NCBI GenBank assembly: GCA_963678085.1
Contig: OY782680.1
Location: 1-64,000 of the forward strand
Length of the DNA stretch: 64,000 nt
Origin: Aliishimia sp963678085
GTDB taxonomy: Bacteria; Pseudomonadota; Alphaproteobacteria; Rhodobacterales; Rhodobacteraceae
Reading direction: 5' to 3'
In this document: in pieces, positions 42,199 through 51,079 of the stretch
Position numbering within the stretch: position 1 is the first letter of the stretch
Layout of the letters: every line of letters begins with the position of its first letter
Position numbers and translations under genes: made by a program
The notes under the pieces: model-generated
Database searches by the model: none
Told to the model about the DNA's origin: nothing
What the model saw: the letters and a program-made list of their open reading frames with translations, nothing else

Positions 42199-43635
42199 AT
42201 GACCACGATTCTACCAGTGATTTTATGCGGCGGCTCGGGCACGCGACTCTGGCCGCTGTCACGCAAATCCTATCCCAAACAATTTGTCCCGCTTGTGGGG
42301 GATGAGACGTTGTTCCAAGCCTCAGCCAGGCGGCTTTCAGGCATGGGCGCAGATCTGTCCTTTGATGCGCCGCTGATCCTGACCAATTCCGATTTCCGCT
42401 TTATTGTGACCGAGCAGCTGCAAGAGATTGGCATTGACCCCGGCGCGGTGCTGATCGAGCCCGAGGCGCGCAACACAGCCCCCGCGATTTTGGCCGCTGC
42501 TCTGCATGCCGCTGGGTTTGATCCTGATACGGTGATGCTGGTGGCCCCCTCTGATCATGTGGTTGAAGATGTCGAGGCGCTGCATTTGGCAATCACCAAG
42601 GGGCTTGAGGCGGTGGAGGCCGGGAATCTCGTCACCTTTGGCATCACCCCGACCCATGGGGAAACCGCCTATGGCTATCTTGAGCTCTCACAGGAGCCAG
42701 ATGCGCAGGGTGCGCCCGTTGCGCTGAAACGCTTTGTTGAAAAGCCTGATCTGGAGGCCGCGAATGCGATGGTCGCCGCGGGAACTTATCTTTGGAATGC
42801 AGGTATTTTCCTCTTTCGAGCCTCAGATATCATTGCCGCCTTTGAAGCCCATGCCCCGGATCTGTTCCAGCCTGTTTCACAATCAGTTGAGGCGGCCAAA
42901 ACAGATCTGGGCTTTTTGCGCCTTGCCCCAGAGCCTTGGGCAGAGGCCGAGGATATCTCGATTGATTATGCGGTGATGGAGCGGGCAGCGAACCTCTCTG
43001 TTGTACCCTTTTCGGGCGGTTGGTCCGATTTGGGCGGCTGGGATGCGGTGTGGCGGCAAAGCGGGCCGGATGCGAGCGGCGTTGTCTGCACAGGCGCGGC
43101 AACCGCCATTGAGTGCACAGATACGCTGCTGCGCTCGGATAGTGACCGGCTCGAACTGGTGGGCATCGGCCTTGAAAATGTGATGGCCGTGGCGATGAAT
43201 GATGCGGTGCTTGTGGCTGATATGTCCCGCGCTCAAGAGGTGAAAAAGGCGGTTGCCGCGCTCAAAGCAAAAGCCGCGCCGCAAGCGACGATGTTTCCCA
43301 AAGATCACCGCCCCTGGGGTTGGTTTGAAAGCCTTGTCGTCGGCGGGCGCTTTCAGGTCAAACGCATCATGGTACATCCAGGGGCCTCGCTCAGCCTGCA
43401 AAGCCATTTCCACCGCTCGGAACATTGGATCGTTGTCGAAGGCACCGCCCGTGTGACTGTAGATGATGCGGTGAAACTGGTGACAGAAAACGAAAGCGTC
43501 TATATCCCACTGGGCGCGATCCACCGCATGGAAAACCCCGGCAAAGTGCCCATGGTGCTGATCGAGGTGCAAACCGGTTCTTATGTGGGAGAAGACGACA
43601 TCGTGCGTTATGAGGATATTTACGCGCGTGAGTGA
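42199..43635 (+). CDS. manC: Mannose-1-phosphate guanylyltransferase / mannose-6-phosphate isomerase
   Basis: A 478-residue bifunctional type II enzyme. The nucleotidyl transferase domain has ILPVILCGGSGTRLWPLSRKSYPKQF, EPEARNTAPAILAAAL, FVEKPDLEAA and WNAGIFLFRASDII. The C-terminal cupin isomerase has RPWGWFESLVVGGRFQVKRI, QSHFHRSEHWIVVEGTARV and the metal ligands therein. It supplies GDP-mannose for polysaccharides. The start at 42199 is 57 bp after the SDR stop. Its last 30 codons (43546-43635) recur, diverged, at 44880-44969. Confidence 0.95.
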   Translation: MTTILPVILCGGSGTRLWPLSRKSYPKQFVPLVGDETLFQASARRLSGMGADLSFDAPLILTNSDFRFIVTEQLQEIGIDPGAVLIEPEARNTAPAILAAALHAAGFDPDTVMLVAPSDHVVEDVEALHLAITKGLEAVEAGNLVTFGITPTHGETAYGYLELSQEPDAQGAPVALKRFVEKPDLEAANAMVAAGTYLWNAGIFLFRASDIIAAFEAHAPDLFQPVSQSVEAAKTDLGFLRLAPEPWAEAEDISIDYAVMERAANLSVVPFSGGWSDLGGWDAVWRQSGPDASGVVCTGAATAIECTDTLLRSDSDRLELVGIGLENVMAVAMNDAVLVADMSRAQEVKKAVAALKAKAAPQATMFPKDHRPWGWFESLVVGGRFQVKRIMVHPGASLSLQSHFHRSEHWIVVEGTARVTVDDAVKLVTENESVYIPLGAIHRMENPGKVPMVLIEVQTGSYVGEDDIVRYEDIYARE

Positions 43636-43786
43636 GGTTTTGTCAGGCGATGTCTCTAATTACGCGGAGCTAAATCCAGCGGGAAATCCGTTGAGGCAGT
43701 GAGGGAGAATTTTCTTGCATCAGTGTGAAATTACGATAGGTTGAACTGTGAGTTTTACAATATGTAACAAATCGAATACTATCGAA

Positions 43787-44854
43787 ATGAAATATATAAT
43801 TTTTTTGGTTGTTGCGATTTTCCCATCATTCACTACTGCGCAGCAAACATTTGATAGATGGCAAGTCAGTTTGTGTCTTAACAATGAGGCTATCGGACAA
43901 CCGGAATGCCCTGATGAATTGTTTCTCCAATTTTTGGAGGCGTGTCAAAATTCTATGGGCTTTGGGTCTTTGGATCTACATTGTCGATTGCGCGGCCAGA
44001 GGATTGCAGATAGCTTATATGCCCATATGTTAAATTCCCACAATAATACAAGTTCCCCAAAAATAGAAGAGGAAATAATAGTATCAAGACCTGAAGCAAA
44101 GCCACTTAGTCCATGGATGGAGCACATTGTTGCGTTAGAGGCATACAGGGGATGCGGAGGCGATGGGGCATTTGGCGAAGATGGGTTTTTTGCTTTCGAC
44201 ATAGATGCAGATGAGAATGACGAATTACTGATTGACCACCGTTATTTACATTGCTCCAATGGAATAAGCTCTTTTTCTGGATATTGCGGGGCACAAGCTT
44301 GCAGCGTGCTTCTCTATAGTGAACATGGCAATCAGATAATGTCATGGTTGGCAGTATCCTTTATGGTCACTGATCATTCACCCCCGTATATCAGGGTAAT
44401 ATTTCACGGCGGCGAGGTGGCTTGGTTTAGATCAAATGGAAGGGAATTCGAACGCGTCGATGCTCCCACAAGCAATCCACCTTCCTCACAAGAAGAGCCA
44501 CATGCTGAACATAGTTCTGTGGATTTAAGGGAATCAAATAGTGAAAAGCAAATCAGTATAGAAGACGCTGCAAGAAGCCATGTTCAGGATGTAGAGTTAC
44601 GTTTGAGCGTTTTGTTAGGTGTATTGGGAATATCTTCGGATCAAATTTCCAGGGCATCGAAAGTTGGACGCGCTCCAAACTTTGTACTTAGTTGGATAAA
44701 TGACCAAGTTATCGACAGGACATTCGATTTTGGTGAGAAGATGCTCACACTACCCGAAAACCACCGCAGTACCTATGAAGCTTGTATAAACGGCATACAA
44801 GATGCCTGCTATGCAGCTCGGTATTTGTTCCCTGGTGATTTTATTGGGAAATAA
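43787..44854 (+). CDS. Inserted AT-rich gene: unknown exported protein
   Basis: About 355 residues, no family recognised. It opens with a signal peptide (KYIIFLVVAIFPSFTTAQQ). A Cys-rich first part follows (SLCLNNEAIGQPECPDELF, EACQNSMGFG, DLHCRLRGQ), then a proline-rich stretch. A segment FFAFDIDADENDELLIDHRYL resembles a calcium-binding FG-GAP/EF-like loop; the later half is helical. A GTG at 43748 could extend it. Base composition is clearly different: 23 of 60 bases at 43801-43860 are G/C, versus around 60% in neighbours. Flanks carry a short direct repeat ACGCGGAG (43662-43669 and 44854-44861) and the manC end duplicated after it, signs of insertion. Confidence 0.75.
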   Translation: MKYIIFLVVAIFPSFTTAQQTFDRWQVSLCLNNEAIGQPECPDELFLQFLEACQNSMGFGSLDLHCRLRGQRIADSLYAHMLNSHNNTSSPKIEEEIIVSRPEAKPLSPWMEHIVALEAYRGCGGDGAFGEDGFFAFDIDADENDELLIDHRYLHCSNGISSFSGYCGAQACSVLLYSEHGNQIMSWLAVSFMVTDHSPPYIRVIFHGGEVAWFRSNGREFERVDAPTSNPPSSQEEPHAEHSSVDLRESNSEKQISIEDAARSHVQDVELRLSVLLGVLGISSDQISRASKVGRAPNFVLSWINDQVIDRTFDFGEKMLTLPENHRSTYEACINGIQDACYAARYLFPGDFIGK

Positions 44855-44879
44855 CGCGGAGTAGGTTCGCATTATTCAG

Positions 44880-44969
44880 GTACCGGTGGTTCTCATTGAG
44901 GTGCAAACGGGTTCTTATGTGGGAGAAGACGACATCGTGCGCTATGAGGATATTTACGCGAGAGATTAA
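44880..44969 (+). pseudogene. Second, diverged copy of the manC 3' end
   Basis: Thirty codons, from GTACCG to TAA, encode VPVVLIEVQTGSYVGEDDIV..., matching the last 29 residues plus stop of manC at 43546-43635. 78 of 90 bases match; only two amino acids differ (Met to Val, Glu to Asp), most changes being synonymous. Similarity begins sharply at the GTA codon. It has no start and follows the inserted gene by 25 bp; the P1 peptidase starts 15 bp after it. It probably is the true end of an older or foreign manC allele. Confidence 0.85.
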
Positions 44970-44984
44970 CCTTAGGAGACAGCC

Positions 44985-45965
44985 ATGCAGCCCGGTCCAC
45001 GCAACCTGATCACCGATGTGGATGGCTTGCTTGTGGGCAATAGCTGCGATGTCGGGATTAAGACCGGGGTTACTGTGGTAACAGGCACAGCGCCCTTTAC
45101 CGCCTCGGTTTCTGTTATGGGCGGTGCGCCGGGCACGCGGGATACTGAATTATTATCCCCCAATAAATCCGTGCCCGCGGTGGATGCTTTGGTGCTTTCG
45201 GGCGGCTCGGCCTTTGGGCTGGATGCTTGTTCTGGGGTCGTGCAGGCCTTGCGCGATGCAGGGCGCGGCTTTGCCGTCGGACCGGCACGTGTGCCCTTGG
45301 TGCCTGGCGCGATCCTCTTTGATCTTCTGAACGGGGGGAACAAAGACTGGGTCGCAAATCCTTATCCGACCTTGGGCGCGCAGGCCTATGAGGCGCGCAG
45401 CGACGATTTTGACTTAGGCAGCGTTGGCGCGGGGACGGGCGCGACGACTGCAACGATCAAGGGCGGTTTGGGCTCAGCCTCGCTCGTCCTAACAGATGGA
45501 ACGACGGTTGGGGCGCTAGTCGCGGCAAATCCCGTGGGATGCGTCACCACACCCGGAGAGGCGCATTTTTGGGGCGCTGCTTTCGAAATGAACGGTGAAT
45601 TTGGCGGTTTGGGCCCTGATCCCCGCTCTGGGCTTGGCGCTGATATGACCCGGATCAAAGGCGCAGCAAGAGAGGGCGCGAATACCACCATCGCCGTTGT
45701 CGCCACCGATGCAACGCTGAGCAAGGCGGAATGCGAGCGCGTGGCGATCATGGCCCAAGATGGGATTGGGCGCGCAATTGTCCCGGCCCATAGCCCCATG
45801 GATGGTGATTTGGTTTTTGCTGCGGCAACCGCAAAGCGCGGCCCGTCAGATGTGGTGCAAATCGGGCATGCCGCCGCCCTCTGCCTCACCCGCGCCATTG
45901 GCCGCGCAATCTATGAGGCCAGCCCGGCAGACGGGGATCTGCTGCCCTGCTTTAAACAGCGCTAA
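44985..45965 (+). CDS. P1-family peptidase (DmpA-like)
   Basis: A 326-residue Ntn-type hydrolase precursor. Family motifs are LITDVDGLLVGNSCDVGIKTG, LSGGSAFGLDACSGVVQAL, VGAGTGATTATIKGGLGSASL, and the self-cleavage region REGANTTIAVVATDATLSKAE, where a Thr would be the new N-terminal nucleophile. Family members are aminopeptidases or D-amino-acid/beta-peptide hydrolases. AGGAGA precedes the ATG. It is likely the original neighbour downstream of manC, before the insertion at 43636-44880. Confidence 0.88.
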   Translation: MQPGPRNLITDVDGLLVGNSCDVGIKTGVTVVTGTAPFTASVSVMGGAPGTRDTELLSPNKSVPAVDALVLSGGSAFGLDACSGVVQALRDAGRGFAVGPARVPLVPGAILFDLLNGGNKDWVANPYPTLGAQAYEARSDDFDLGSVGAGTGATTATIKGGLGSASLVLTDGTTVGALVAANPVGCVTTPGEAHFWGAAFEMNGEFGGLGPDPRSGLGADMTRIKGAAREGANTTIAVVATDATLSKAECERVAIMAQDGIGRAIVPAHSPMDGDLVFAAATAKRGPSDVVQIGHAAALCLTRAIGRAIYEASPADGDLLPCFKQR

Positions 45966-46263
45966 AGGCTGAGAAGTCTGCCAGAAACGCATCATATTTC
46001 TCGTTGCGCTCTGATTCCGGCAAAAAATCGGCGGATTCTCTCCGAAACTTTAGAAAATTACGAATGAGTTAATATTTCCTCTTTAATCCACAACTTATTG
46101 GTGGTTTTTGAGAAATAGGGCTTGCGTCAGATTCAAGCATCACCCACCATATATAGAGGTACGGACAAGTGCTCCGTACAAATTTTGAGCAGGCACGTGG
46201 CGCCGGGGAGCGCATCGCCTCCCCCCAATAAAACAATCGTCACGTTAGATATGAGGTACAGCT
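45966..46263. other. 298-bp gap before YbjN gene
   Basis: No gene seen. CGGCGGATTCTCTCCG and GGGGAGCGCATCGCCTCCCC (46215-46235) are small hairpins. The stretch 46060-46160 is AT-rich and likely carries the promoter of the next gene. The GAGGT 6-11 bases before 46264 is the ribosome site. Confidence 0.45.
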
Positions 46264-46764
46264 ATGGCCCTTTCTGAGCAGTTTACGCATGATGACCTTC
46301 ACCCTATTGATATTGTTGAAACTATTGCCGCAGATCATGAATGGGATTTTGAGCGAATTGAAGATGATCAAATCGCTATGGCCGTTGTTGGTCAATGGCG
46401 CACATATTCGTTAACCTTGGCTTGGTCGCCTTATGATGAAACTTTGCGCCTGATTTGCAGTTTTGAAATCGAGCCCGCGCCTGAAAAACTGCCCGAGCTT
46501 TATGAGTTGATGAATTTGATAAATGATCAATGCTGGGCGGGCGCGTTTACCTTTTGGACCGAGCAAAAGCTGATGATTTATCGCTACGGCTTGGTGCTTA
46601 CGGGTGAGCAAATGGCCAGCCCAGAGCAGATCGATACGATGATTAACACCGCTGTGCTGAGCGCTGAGCGGTATTACCCAGCAGTGCAGCTTGTGGTTTG
46701 GGGTGGACAGACGCCTGAGCAAGCGCTGCAAGTGGCAATGGCAGAGGCCTATGGGCGGGCTTAA
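46264..46764 (+). CDS. YbjN-domain protein
   Basis: A 166-residue cytoplasmic protein. The YbjN domain spans most of it: DIVETIAADHEWDFERIEDDQIAMAV, WRTYSLTLAWSPYDETLRLICSF, ELYELMNLINDQCWAGAFTFW and LVLTGEQMASPEQIDTMI. It is a chaperone-like fold with reported roles in stress in other bacteria. The ATG follows a GAGGTAC ribosome site. It is convergent with the acidic protein gene at 46769 (4-bp gap). Confidence 0.85.
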   Translation: MALSEQFTHDDLHPIDIVETIAADHEWDFERIEDDQIAMAVVGQWRTYSLTLAWSPYDETLRLICSFEIEPAPEKLPELYELMNLINDQCWAGAFTFWTEQKLMIYRYGLVLTGEQMASPEQIDTMINTAVLSAERYYPAVQLVVWGGQTPEQALQVAMAEAYGRA

Positions 46765-46768
46765 CGGC

Positions 46769-47551
46769 TTACGACAAGTCCCGAATGGTTAAAGCCCGCT
46801 CGATTTCGCGGCGCACCAAAGCACGCACAGAGCGGGTTATATCCTCACCCAGCACGCCTTTCAGCTCGGCGCGCACAATTTGCGCAACCTGCTCTTGTAG
46901 ATCCGCGCTATGCAAATCAAGCGCGTCGTCAACTGGTTCTGCCTCCTCCAAGCCGTCTTGAAGGCGCAGGTCCAGGGTTTCCTCCTCAAGCGTTGGATCA
47001 ACCGGCAGCGAATCACTTGGCACATCCTCAGAAAGCTCTTCGTGCAAAGGAGCGCTGGCAAGCGTGTCCTCTTCGGAAATGCCATCCGGTTCCCAATCAA
47101 TCTTTTGACGTTCAATCACCGCCTCTAGCGCCGCAATCTTGGCCGCTAGGCTTTCCTGAGCCTCAGAAATCCGCGTTTGCGAAGGCTTTGCGCCCGCCTC
47201 ATCAGGGTTTTTAACGCGCAGCTGACGGGCATTTTCTGTATCAGACGGTTGATTATCAGACGCTTGTTTACTGGGGTCTTCTTCGGGTTCATCCCCCTCT
47301 ACCCGATCCTCATCCTCCAACACACGCAAAGATGGGGTCAACACAAAGCGCTTATGCGTGATTGGCTCATCCTCTTGGGGCGGCAGGTCAAGCTCTGCAT
47401 CGTCATCCGCAATAATGTCACGTTTGGGGCTGTCAGTCATTGCCTCAGCGTTCTCTGTTTTGTTTTTCTCAGACTCTTCTGACCCTGAGACAAGGCGACG
47501 GATGGCCTCCAGCACATCATCCGATGATGGTGGTTTTCCGTCGTCTGTCAT
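46769..47551 (-). CDS. Acidic low-complexity protein with conserved C-terminal helix
   Basis: A 260-residue protein. Residues ~1-190 are very acidic and probably disordered (DDDAELDLPPQEDEPITHKRF, EDEDRVEGDEPEEDPSKQ). A short helix SLAAKIAALEAVIERQKIDWEP sits mid-protein. The C-terminal ~45 residues (LQEQVAQIVRAELKGVLGEDITRSVRALVRREIERALTIRDL) are a clear conserved helical motif. The layout, an N-terminal helix (SSDDVLEAIRRLVS), an acidic linker and a C-terminal helix, recalls PopZ-like (DUF2497) polar organisers, but it is only an architectural resemblance. Confidence 0.75.
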   Translation of the reverse strand: MTDDGKPPSSDDVLEAIRRLVSGSEESEKNKTENAEAMTDSPKRDIIADDDAELDLPPQEDEPITHKRFVLTPSLRVLEDEDRVEGDEPEEDPSKQASDNQPSDTENARQLRVKNPDEAGAKPSQTRISEAQESLAAKIAALEAVIERQKIDWEPDGISEEDTLASAPLHEELSEDVPSDSLPVDPTLEEETLDLRLQDGLEEAEPVDDALDLHSADLQEQVAQIVRAELKGVLGEDITRSVRALVRREIERALTIRDLS

Positions 47552-47669
47552 GGTGGACGCATAGCCCTCGTCGTAAAATTACCCCGCAACGAGCATAACT
47601 ACAACTGATTGAGAAAAGATTTATATCTGTATAGGCTGGCAATGTTATGGATGTGATCGGTAAATTCGG

Positions 47670-48356
47670 ATGAAACGTGTATTTTTCGCCGCCCTCGGGC
47701 TCACTCTTCTGGCGTTGATCTTCGTTCTGCCAGACCATCAAAGCCGTGCACTTATGCAGCGCGCATTGGGCACAGTTACGGTCCCCGCCCCTGCCCTTGG
47801 GGCTGAATTGAAAACAACGCCCTGGTCCAAGGCGCTGATCACAGCCGGGCGCGACCAAATTGGCGAGACGGTGATTTATGATGGCAGCTATGTGGGGCTT
47901 GACTATCCAATGGGCGATGTGCCCCGAGAGCGCGGCGTGTGCACCGATGTGATCATCCGGGCCCTGCGCGATGCCCATGAAATAGACCTGCAACAGCTTG
48001 TGCATGAGGATATGCGGCAGAATTTCCGCGCCTATCCCAATAATTGGGGCCTCAGCCGAACCGATCGCAATATTGATCACAGGCGTGTGCCCAATCTGCG
48101 CACCTTTCTCAAGCGCCGGAACGCCGCCCTGCCAGTTTCAACGGATCCCAGCGCCTATCAACCGGGTGATTTGGTGACTTGGATGCTGCCCGGAAACCTG
48201 CCCCATATCGGAATTGTCTCGGATCGCGCGGTGCCGGGCACTGATCGCCCCTTCATCATCCACAATGTGGGTTCAGGCACGCGGGAAGAGGATTTTCTTT
48301 TTGCCTATGAGATTACCGGACATTATCAAGCTGGGGTATTAGAGCCTGCGAAATAG
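47670..48356 (+). CDS. DUF1287-family exported protein
   Basis: A 228-residue protein with an N-terminal hydrophobic segment (FFAALGLTLLALIFVLP). The DUF1287 core has ARDQIGETVIYDGSYVGLDYPMGDVP-type residues, ERGVCTDVIIRALRDAHEIDLQ, RAYPNNWGLSRTDRNIDHRRVPN, and PGDLVTWMLPGNLPHIGIVSD. A conserved Cys and His pattern like NlpC/P60 enzymes suggests a cysteine hydrolase of the cell wall, but that is inference. It is followed by repeat copy C. Confidence 0.85.
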   Translation: MKRVFFAALGLTLLALIFVLPDHQSRALMQRALGTVTVPAPALGAELKTTPWSKALITAGRDQIGETVIYDGSYVGLDYPMGDVPRERGVCTDVIIRALRDAHEIDLQQLVHEDMRQNFRAYPNNWGLSRTDRNIDHRRVPNLRTFLKRRNAALPVSTDPSAYQPGDLVTWMLPGNLPHIGIVSDRAVPGTDRPFIIHNVGSGTREEDFLFAYEITGHYQAGVLEPAK

Positions 48357-48380
48357 ACACCCCCCTCAACCGCGCGCCCC

Positions 48381-48434
48381 CCTTCATTTGGCCAGTAAAT
48401 ACCTTGCGGGGGCGTGGGGGTGCAAAACCCCCAC
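48381..48434 (-). repeat. Dispersed hairpin repeat, copy C (inverted)
   Basis: The reverse complement reads GTGGGGGTTTTGCACCCCCAC, then GCCCCCGCAAGGTATTTACTGGCCAAATGAAGG. It is nearly identical to copy B and to the ends of copy A. Lies 25 bp after the DUF1287 stop and 49 bp before plsY. Confidence 0.85.
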
Positions 48435-48482
48435 TGAGCGAAATCAATGCCCAGCAGGGCAACACTCATTAGGAGCGCTGAT

Positions 48483-49091
48483 ATGCCGCCCATCGAAACA
48501 AGCGCTACGGTTCTAAGCCTCTGGGCCGTGCTCAGCTATCTGCTCGGCTCAATCCCCTTTGGCATGGTCTTGGCGAAAGGGATGAATCTGGGAAACCTGC
48601 GCGAAATTGGCTCAGGCTCGATTGGGGCGACAAATGTGCTGCGCACCGGCTCTAAAACTGCCGCCGCCCTGACGCTGATCCTTGACGGGGCAAAGGGCGC
48701 TGTGGCGGTGCTGCTTGCGCGTGCCTTGGCGGGCGAGGATGCGGCCCAACTTGCCGCGCTCATGGCGCTGATCGGGCATTGCTACCCTATCTGGCTGGGT
48801 TTCAAAGGCGGCAAGGGCGTTGCGACGTTTCTGGGGGTGATGCTGGCGCTGGCTTGGCCTATTGGGCTGGGCTGCTGCTTGGCCTGGCTCGCCGTGGCCG
48901 CTGTGATCCGCATCTCTTCGGCTTCATCCCTAAGTGCCTCTGTTGCAGGTATCGTTCTGGTCTTTGTACTTGCACGCCCCGAGTTGATACTGCTGACCAT
49001 GTGTCTGGCGGCGATCATCTTCTTGCGCCACAAGGACAATATCTCAAGGCTGCGCGCAGGCGTTGAGCCCAAGATCGGGCAAAAGTCCTAA
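48483..49091 (+). CDS. plsY: Glycerol-3-phosphate acyltransferase PlsY
   Basis: A 202-residue membrane acyltransferase transferring acyl groups from acyl-phosphate to G3P. Motifs: SYLLGSIPFGMVLAKGMNLGNLREIGSGSIGATNVLRTGSK (motif 1) and IGHCYPIWLGFKGGKGVATFLGVML (motif 2), and a late HKDNISRLRAGVEPKIG (motif 3). About five membrane spans. The start at 48483 follows AGGAG; an upstream in-frame ATG at 48447 lacks support. Confidence 0.95.
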   Translation: MPPIETSATVLSLWAVLSYLLGSIPFGMVLAKGMNLGNLREIGSGSIGATNVLRTGSKTAAALTLILDGAKGAVAVLLARALAGEDAAQLAALMALIGHCYPIWLGFKGGKGVATFLGVMLALAWPIGLGCCLAWLAVAAVIRISSASSLSASVAGIVLVFVLARPELILLTMCLAAIIFLRHKDNISRLRAGVEPKIGQKS

Positions 49092-49096
49092 GCGCC

Positions 49097-50293
49097 TCAG
49101 CGCGACCCCAGCCCAAGCTGCATCAGGGATTTGCGGATGGGGCGTAGATTGTGCAGGGCAGACAGCCCAAAGGCCCGTAGATCCTTTGCCGGTTGCATCG
49201 GTGCTTGGCTGATACGGTTCAACAGATCAATGCCGCTGACCCGGACCGCGATATCTGCCGCCCGCGCCTTTTCATAAGACCGCAGCATCTGCTCTGAGCC
49301 AAGCGCACTGCGATCCCCCTCAGCAAGCTGCAAGAGCGTCGCCAAATCGCGCAAAGACATATTCAGCCCCTGTGCCCCAATGGGCGGCACCACATGCGCA
49401 GCCTCAGCCATCAAGGCGATGCGCTGAGCAATCAATTTGTTGGATTGCAGTGAGATAATGGGCCAAAGCGCACGATCCGAGGCTAGGGTCAGCGGACCCA
49501 AAACATTGCAGCACCGCGCGCTCATGGCGTGCTCAAACTCAGCTTTGTCCATCGCATAAAGGGCTTGCGCTTTGGGGCCATCGTCCATCCAGACCACCGC
49601 AGAAGAGGGACGTCCCTCAAAATCCGGCAAGGGCACAAGTGTAAAGGGGCCACCCGATTTGTGGACCTCGATGGAGACATTCTCATGCGGTATGGGATGC
49701 GTCACCGCAAAGACAATCGCCTTTTGCCCATAATGCCGCGTTCGGGTCGATATGCCGGCAAGGGCGCGCACTCGAGAATTGCGCCCATCCGCCCCAATCA
49801 CCAATTTCGCGGAAATCGACGCCCCGTCAGACAGCGCCACACGGGCCTCATGGCTGCGCGCCACCAAATTCCGCGTCGCAACGCCCGCGCGAAACGAAAC
49901 AGTGTCAAGCGTTTCAAGATAGGCGCTTAGCTCGCGTCGCAGCAGCCAATTGGGAAAGTTCCAGCCAAAGGGCAGCTCGGACACTTCGCTGGCTTTGAAA
50001 TCTTGGGTAACGCGCGCCTCGCCCGTGGGGCCGCCCGCATCAATGATGCGCATGGTCTCAAGCGGGCTCGCATGGGGCGCAAGTCGCGGCCAAAGCCCCA
50101 TCTGGGACAAAAGATCATGCGCGGGCTGTAGCAAAGCGGTTGAGCGCAGATCGGTTCCCACAGCGTCCCGCTCGGTAATGGGCGGGGCCGGATCCACGCA
50201 AATCACCTGAAACCCGGCACTGCCAAAACAAGCCGCAGCGGTGAGCCCGGCAATTCCACCGCCCGAAATGAAGATATCTGTTGTCTGAACCAT
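49097..50293 (-). CDS. UbiH/UbiF-type FAD monooxygenase
   Basis: A 398-residue flavoprotein monooxygenase of the ubiquinone hydroxylase family. DIFISGGGIAGLTAAACFGSAGF (FAD), the DG motif VIGADGRNSRVRALAGIST, and the second FAD motif ALMAEAAHVVPPIGAQGLNMSLRD are visible. The middle has LLRRELSAYLETLD. The start at 50293 (MVQTTDIF) is set by homology. With ubiG at 16924 it would serve aerobic ubiquinone synthesis, but the site of hydroxylation cannot be told. It converges on plsY with a 5-bp gap. Confidence 0.9.
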   Translation of the reverse strand: MVQTTDIFISGGGIAGLTAAACFGSAGFQVICVDPAPPITERDAVGTDLRSTALLQPAHDLLSQMGLWPRLAPHASPLETMRIIDAGGPTGEARVTQDFKASEVSELPFGWNFPNWLLRRELSAYLETLDTVSFRAGVATRNLVARSHEARVALSDGASISAKLVIGADGRNSRVRALAGISTRTRHYGQKAIVFAVTHPIPHENVSIEVHKSGGPFTLVPLPDFEGRPSSAVVWMDDGPKAQALYAMDKAEFEHAMSARCCNVLGPLTLASDRALWPIISLQSNKLIAQRIALMAEAAHVVPPIGAQGLNMSLRDLATLLQLAEGDRSALGSEQMLRSYEKARAADIAVRVSGIDLLNRISQAPMQPAKDLRAFGLSALHNLRPIRKSLMQLGLGSR

Positions 50294-50425
50294 GCTTGAG
50301 ATGTAGTGCCCATGCGGGCCCGCGTGCAAGCGGCATCCTGTCACGGCCCTGTCGAACACGCCCTTGCTTTGAGCAGTGCTCTCCCGTTAGTATCCCATTG
50401 AGTTGCATCTGGAAAAGGCTCTTTG

Positions 50426-51079
50426 ATGACTGTTCACCGGCAAGCACCCACCGATGCCTATTCCATGATCCTTGCCGCCATTGATGAAGGCGTCTATCGG
50501 CCCGGCGATCGGCTTGTGGAAAGCGAGCTGGCCGAGCGATTTGGCGTCAGCCGCACCCCGATTCGCGAAGCCTTGCAGCGGCTTGAGACGCAATCTTTGC
50601 TCTCGCGCGATGGGCGCTCGCTTATTGTGTCCTCGCTTGATCATAACCAAATGTCCGAACTTTACATCGTGCGGCGCGAACTTGAAGGGCTGGCCGCATC
50701 GCTGGCCGCCAAACATGCCACACCAGAAGAGGTGCGCCTTTTGCGCGAAATGATCGAGGCGGATGATGCGCTAACCGATGACCCGCCTGCTTTGGCGCGG
50801 GCCAATCGACGATTTCATCAACAGATCCATCTCGCCTCTCATAACCGCTATCTGGTGCAGCAATTGGATCTGGTACACCGAACAATGGCGCTGATGGCGT
50901 CAACGTCTTTGGCCGTGGATGGGCGGTCGAAAATTGCGCAGCAAGAGCATAGTGCAATTGTGGCCGCGATTGAGGCGGGGGATGAAAAGGGCGCAGGGCA
51001 GGCCCTAAGAGAGCATATTTCTGTCGCCTTCATGACCCGCCTGCAACAAGATGCCGATGCGCGCCAGGACGATCTTTAG
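50426..51079 (+). CDS. GntR-family (FCD) regulator
   Basis: A 217-residue regulator. Winged helix: VYRPGDRLVESELAERFGVSRTPIREALQRLETQSLLSRDGR; FCD domain: LYIVRRELEGLAASLAAKHAT, RFHQQIHLASHNRYL, EHSAIVAAIEAGDEKGAGQALREHI with metal-binding Asp/His pattern. The ATG at 50426 is chosen over a TTG one codon before. Divergent from the ubiH-like gene. Its stop overlaps that of the convergent glycosyltransferase (4 bp). The target is unknown. Confidence 0.88.
   Translation: MTVHRQAPTDAYSMILAAIDEGVYRPGDRLVESELAERFGVSRTPIREALQRLETQSLLSRDGRSLIVSSLDHNQMSELYIVRRELEGLAASLAAKHATPEEVRLLREMIEADDALTDDPPALARANRRFHQQIHLASHNRYLVQQLDLVHRTMALMASTSLAVDGRSKIAQQEHSAIVAAIEAGDEKGAGQALREHISVAFMTRLQQDADARQDDL

Noticed and set aside
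46066..46083. CtrA-like site (TTAA-spacer-TTAA) upstream of ybjN
   Set aside because: The spacer is 10 bases instead of 7.
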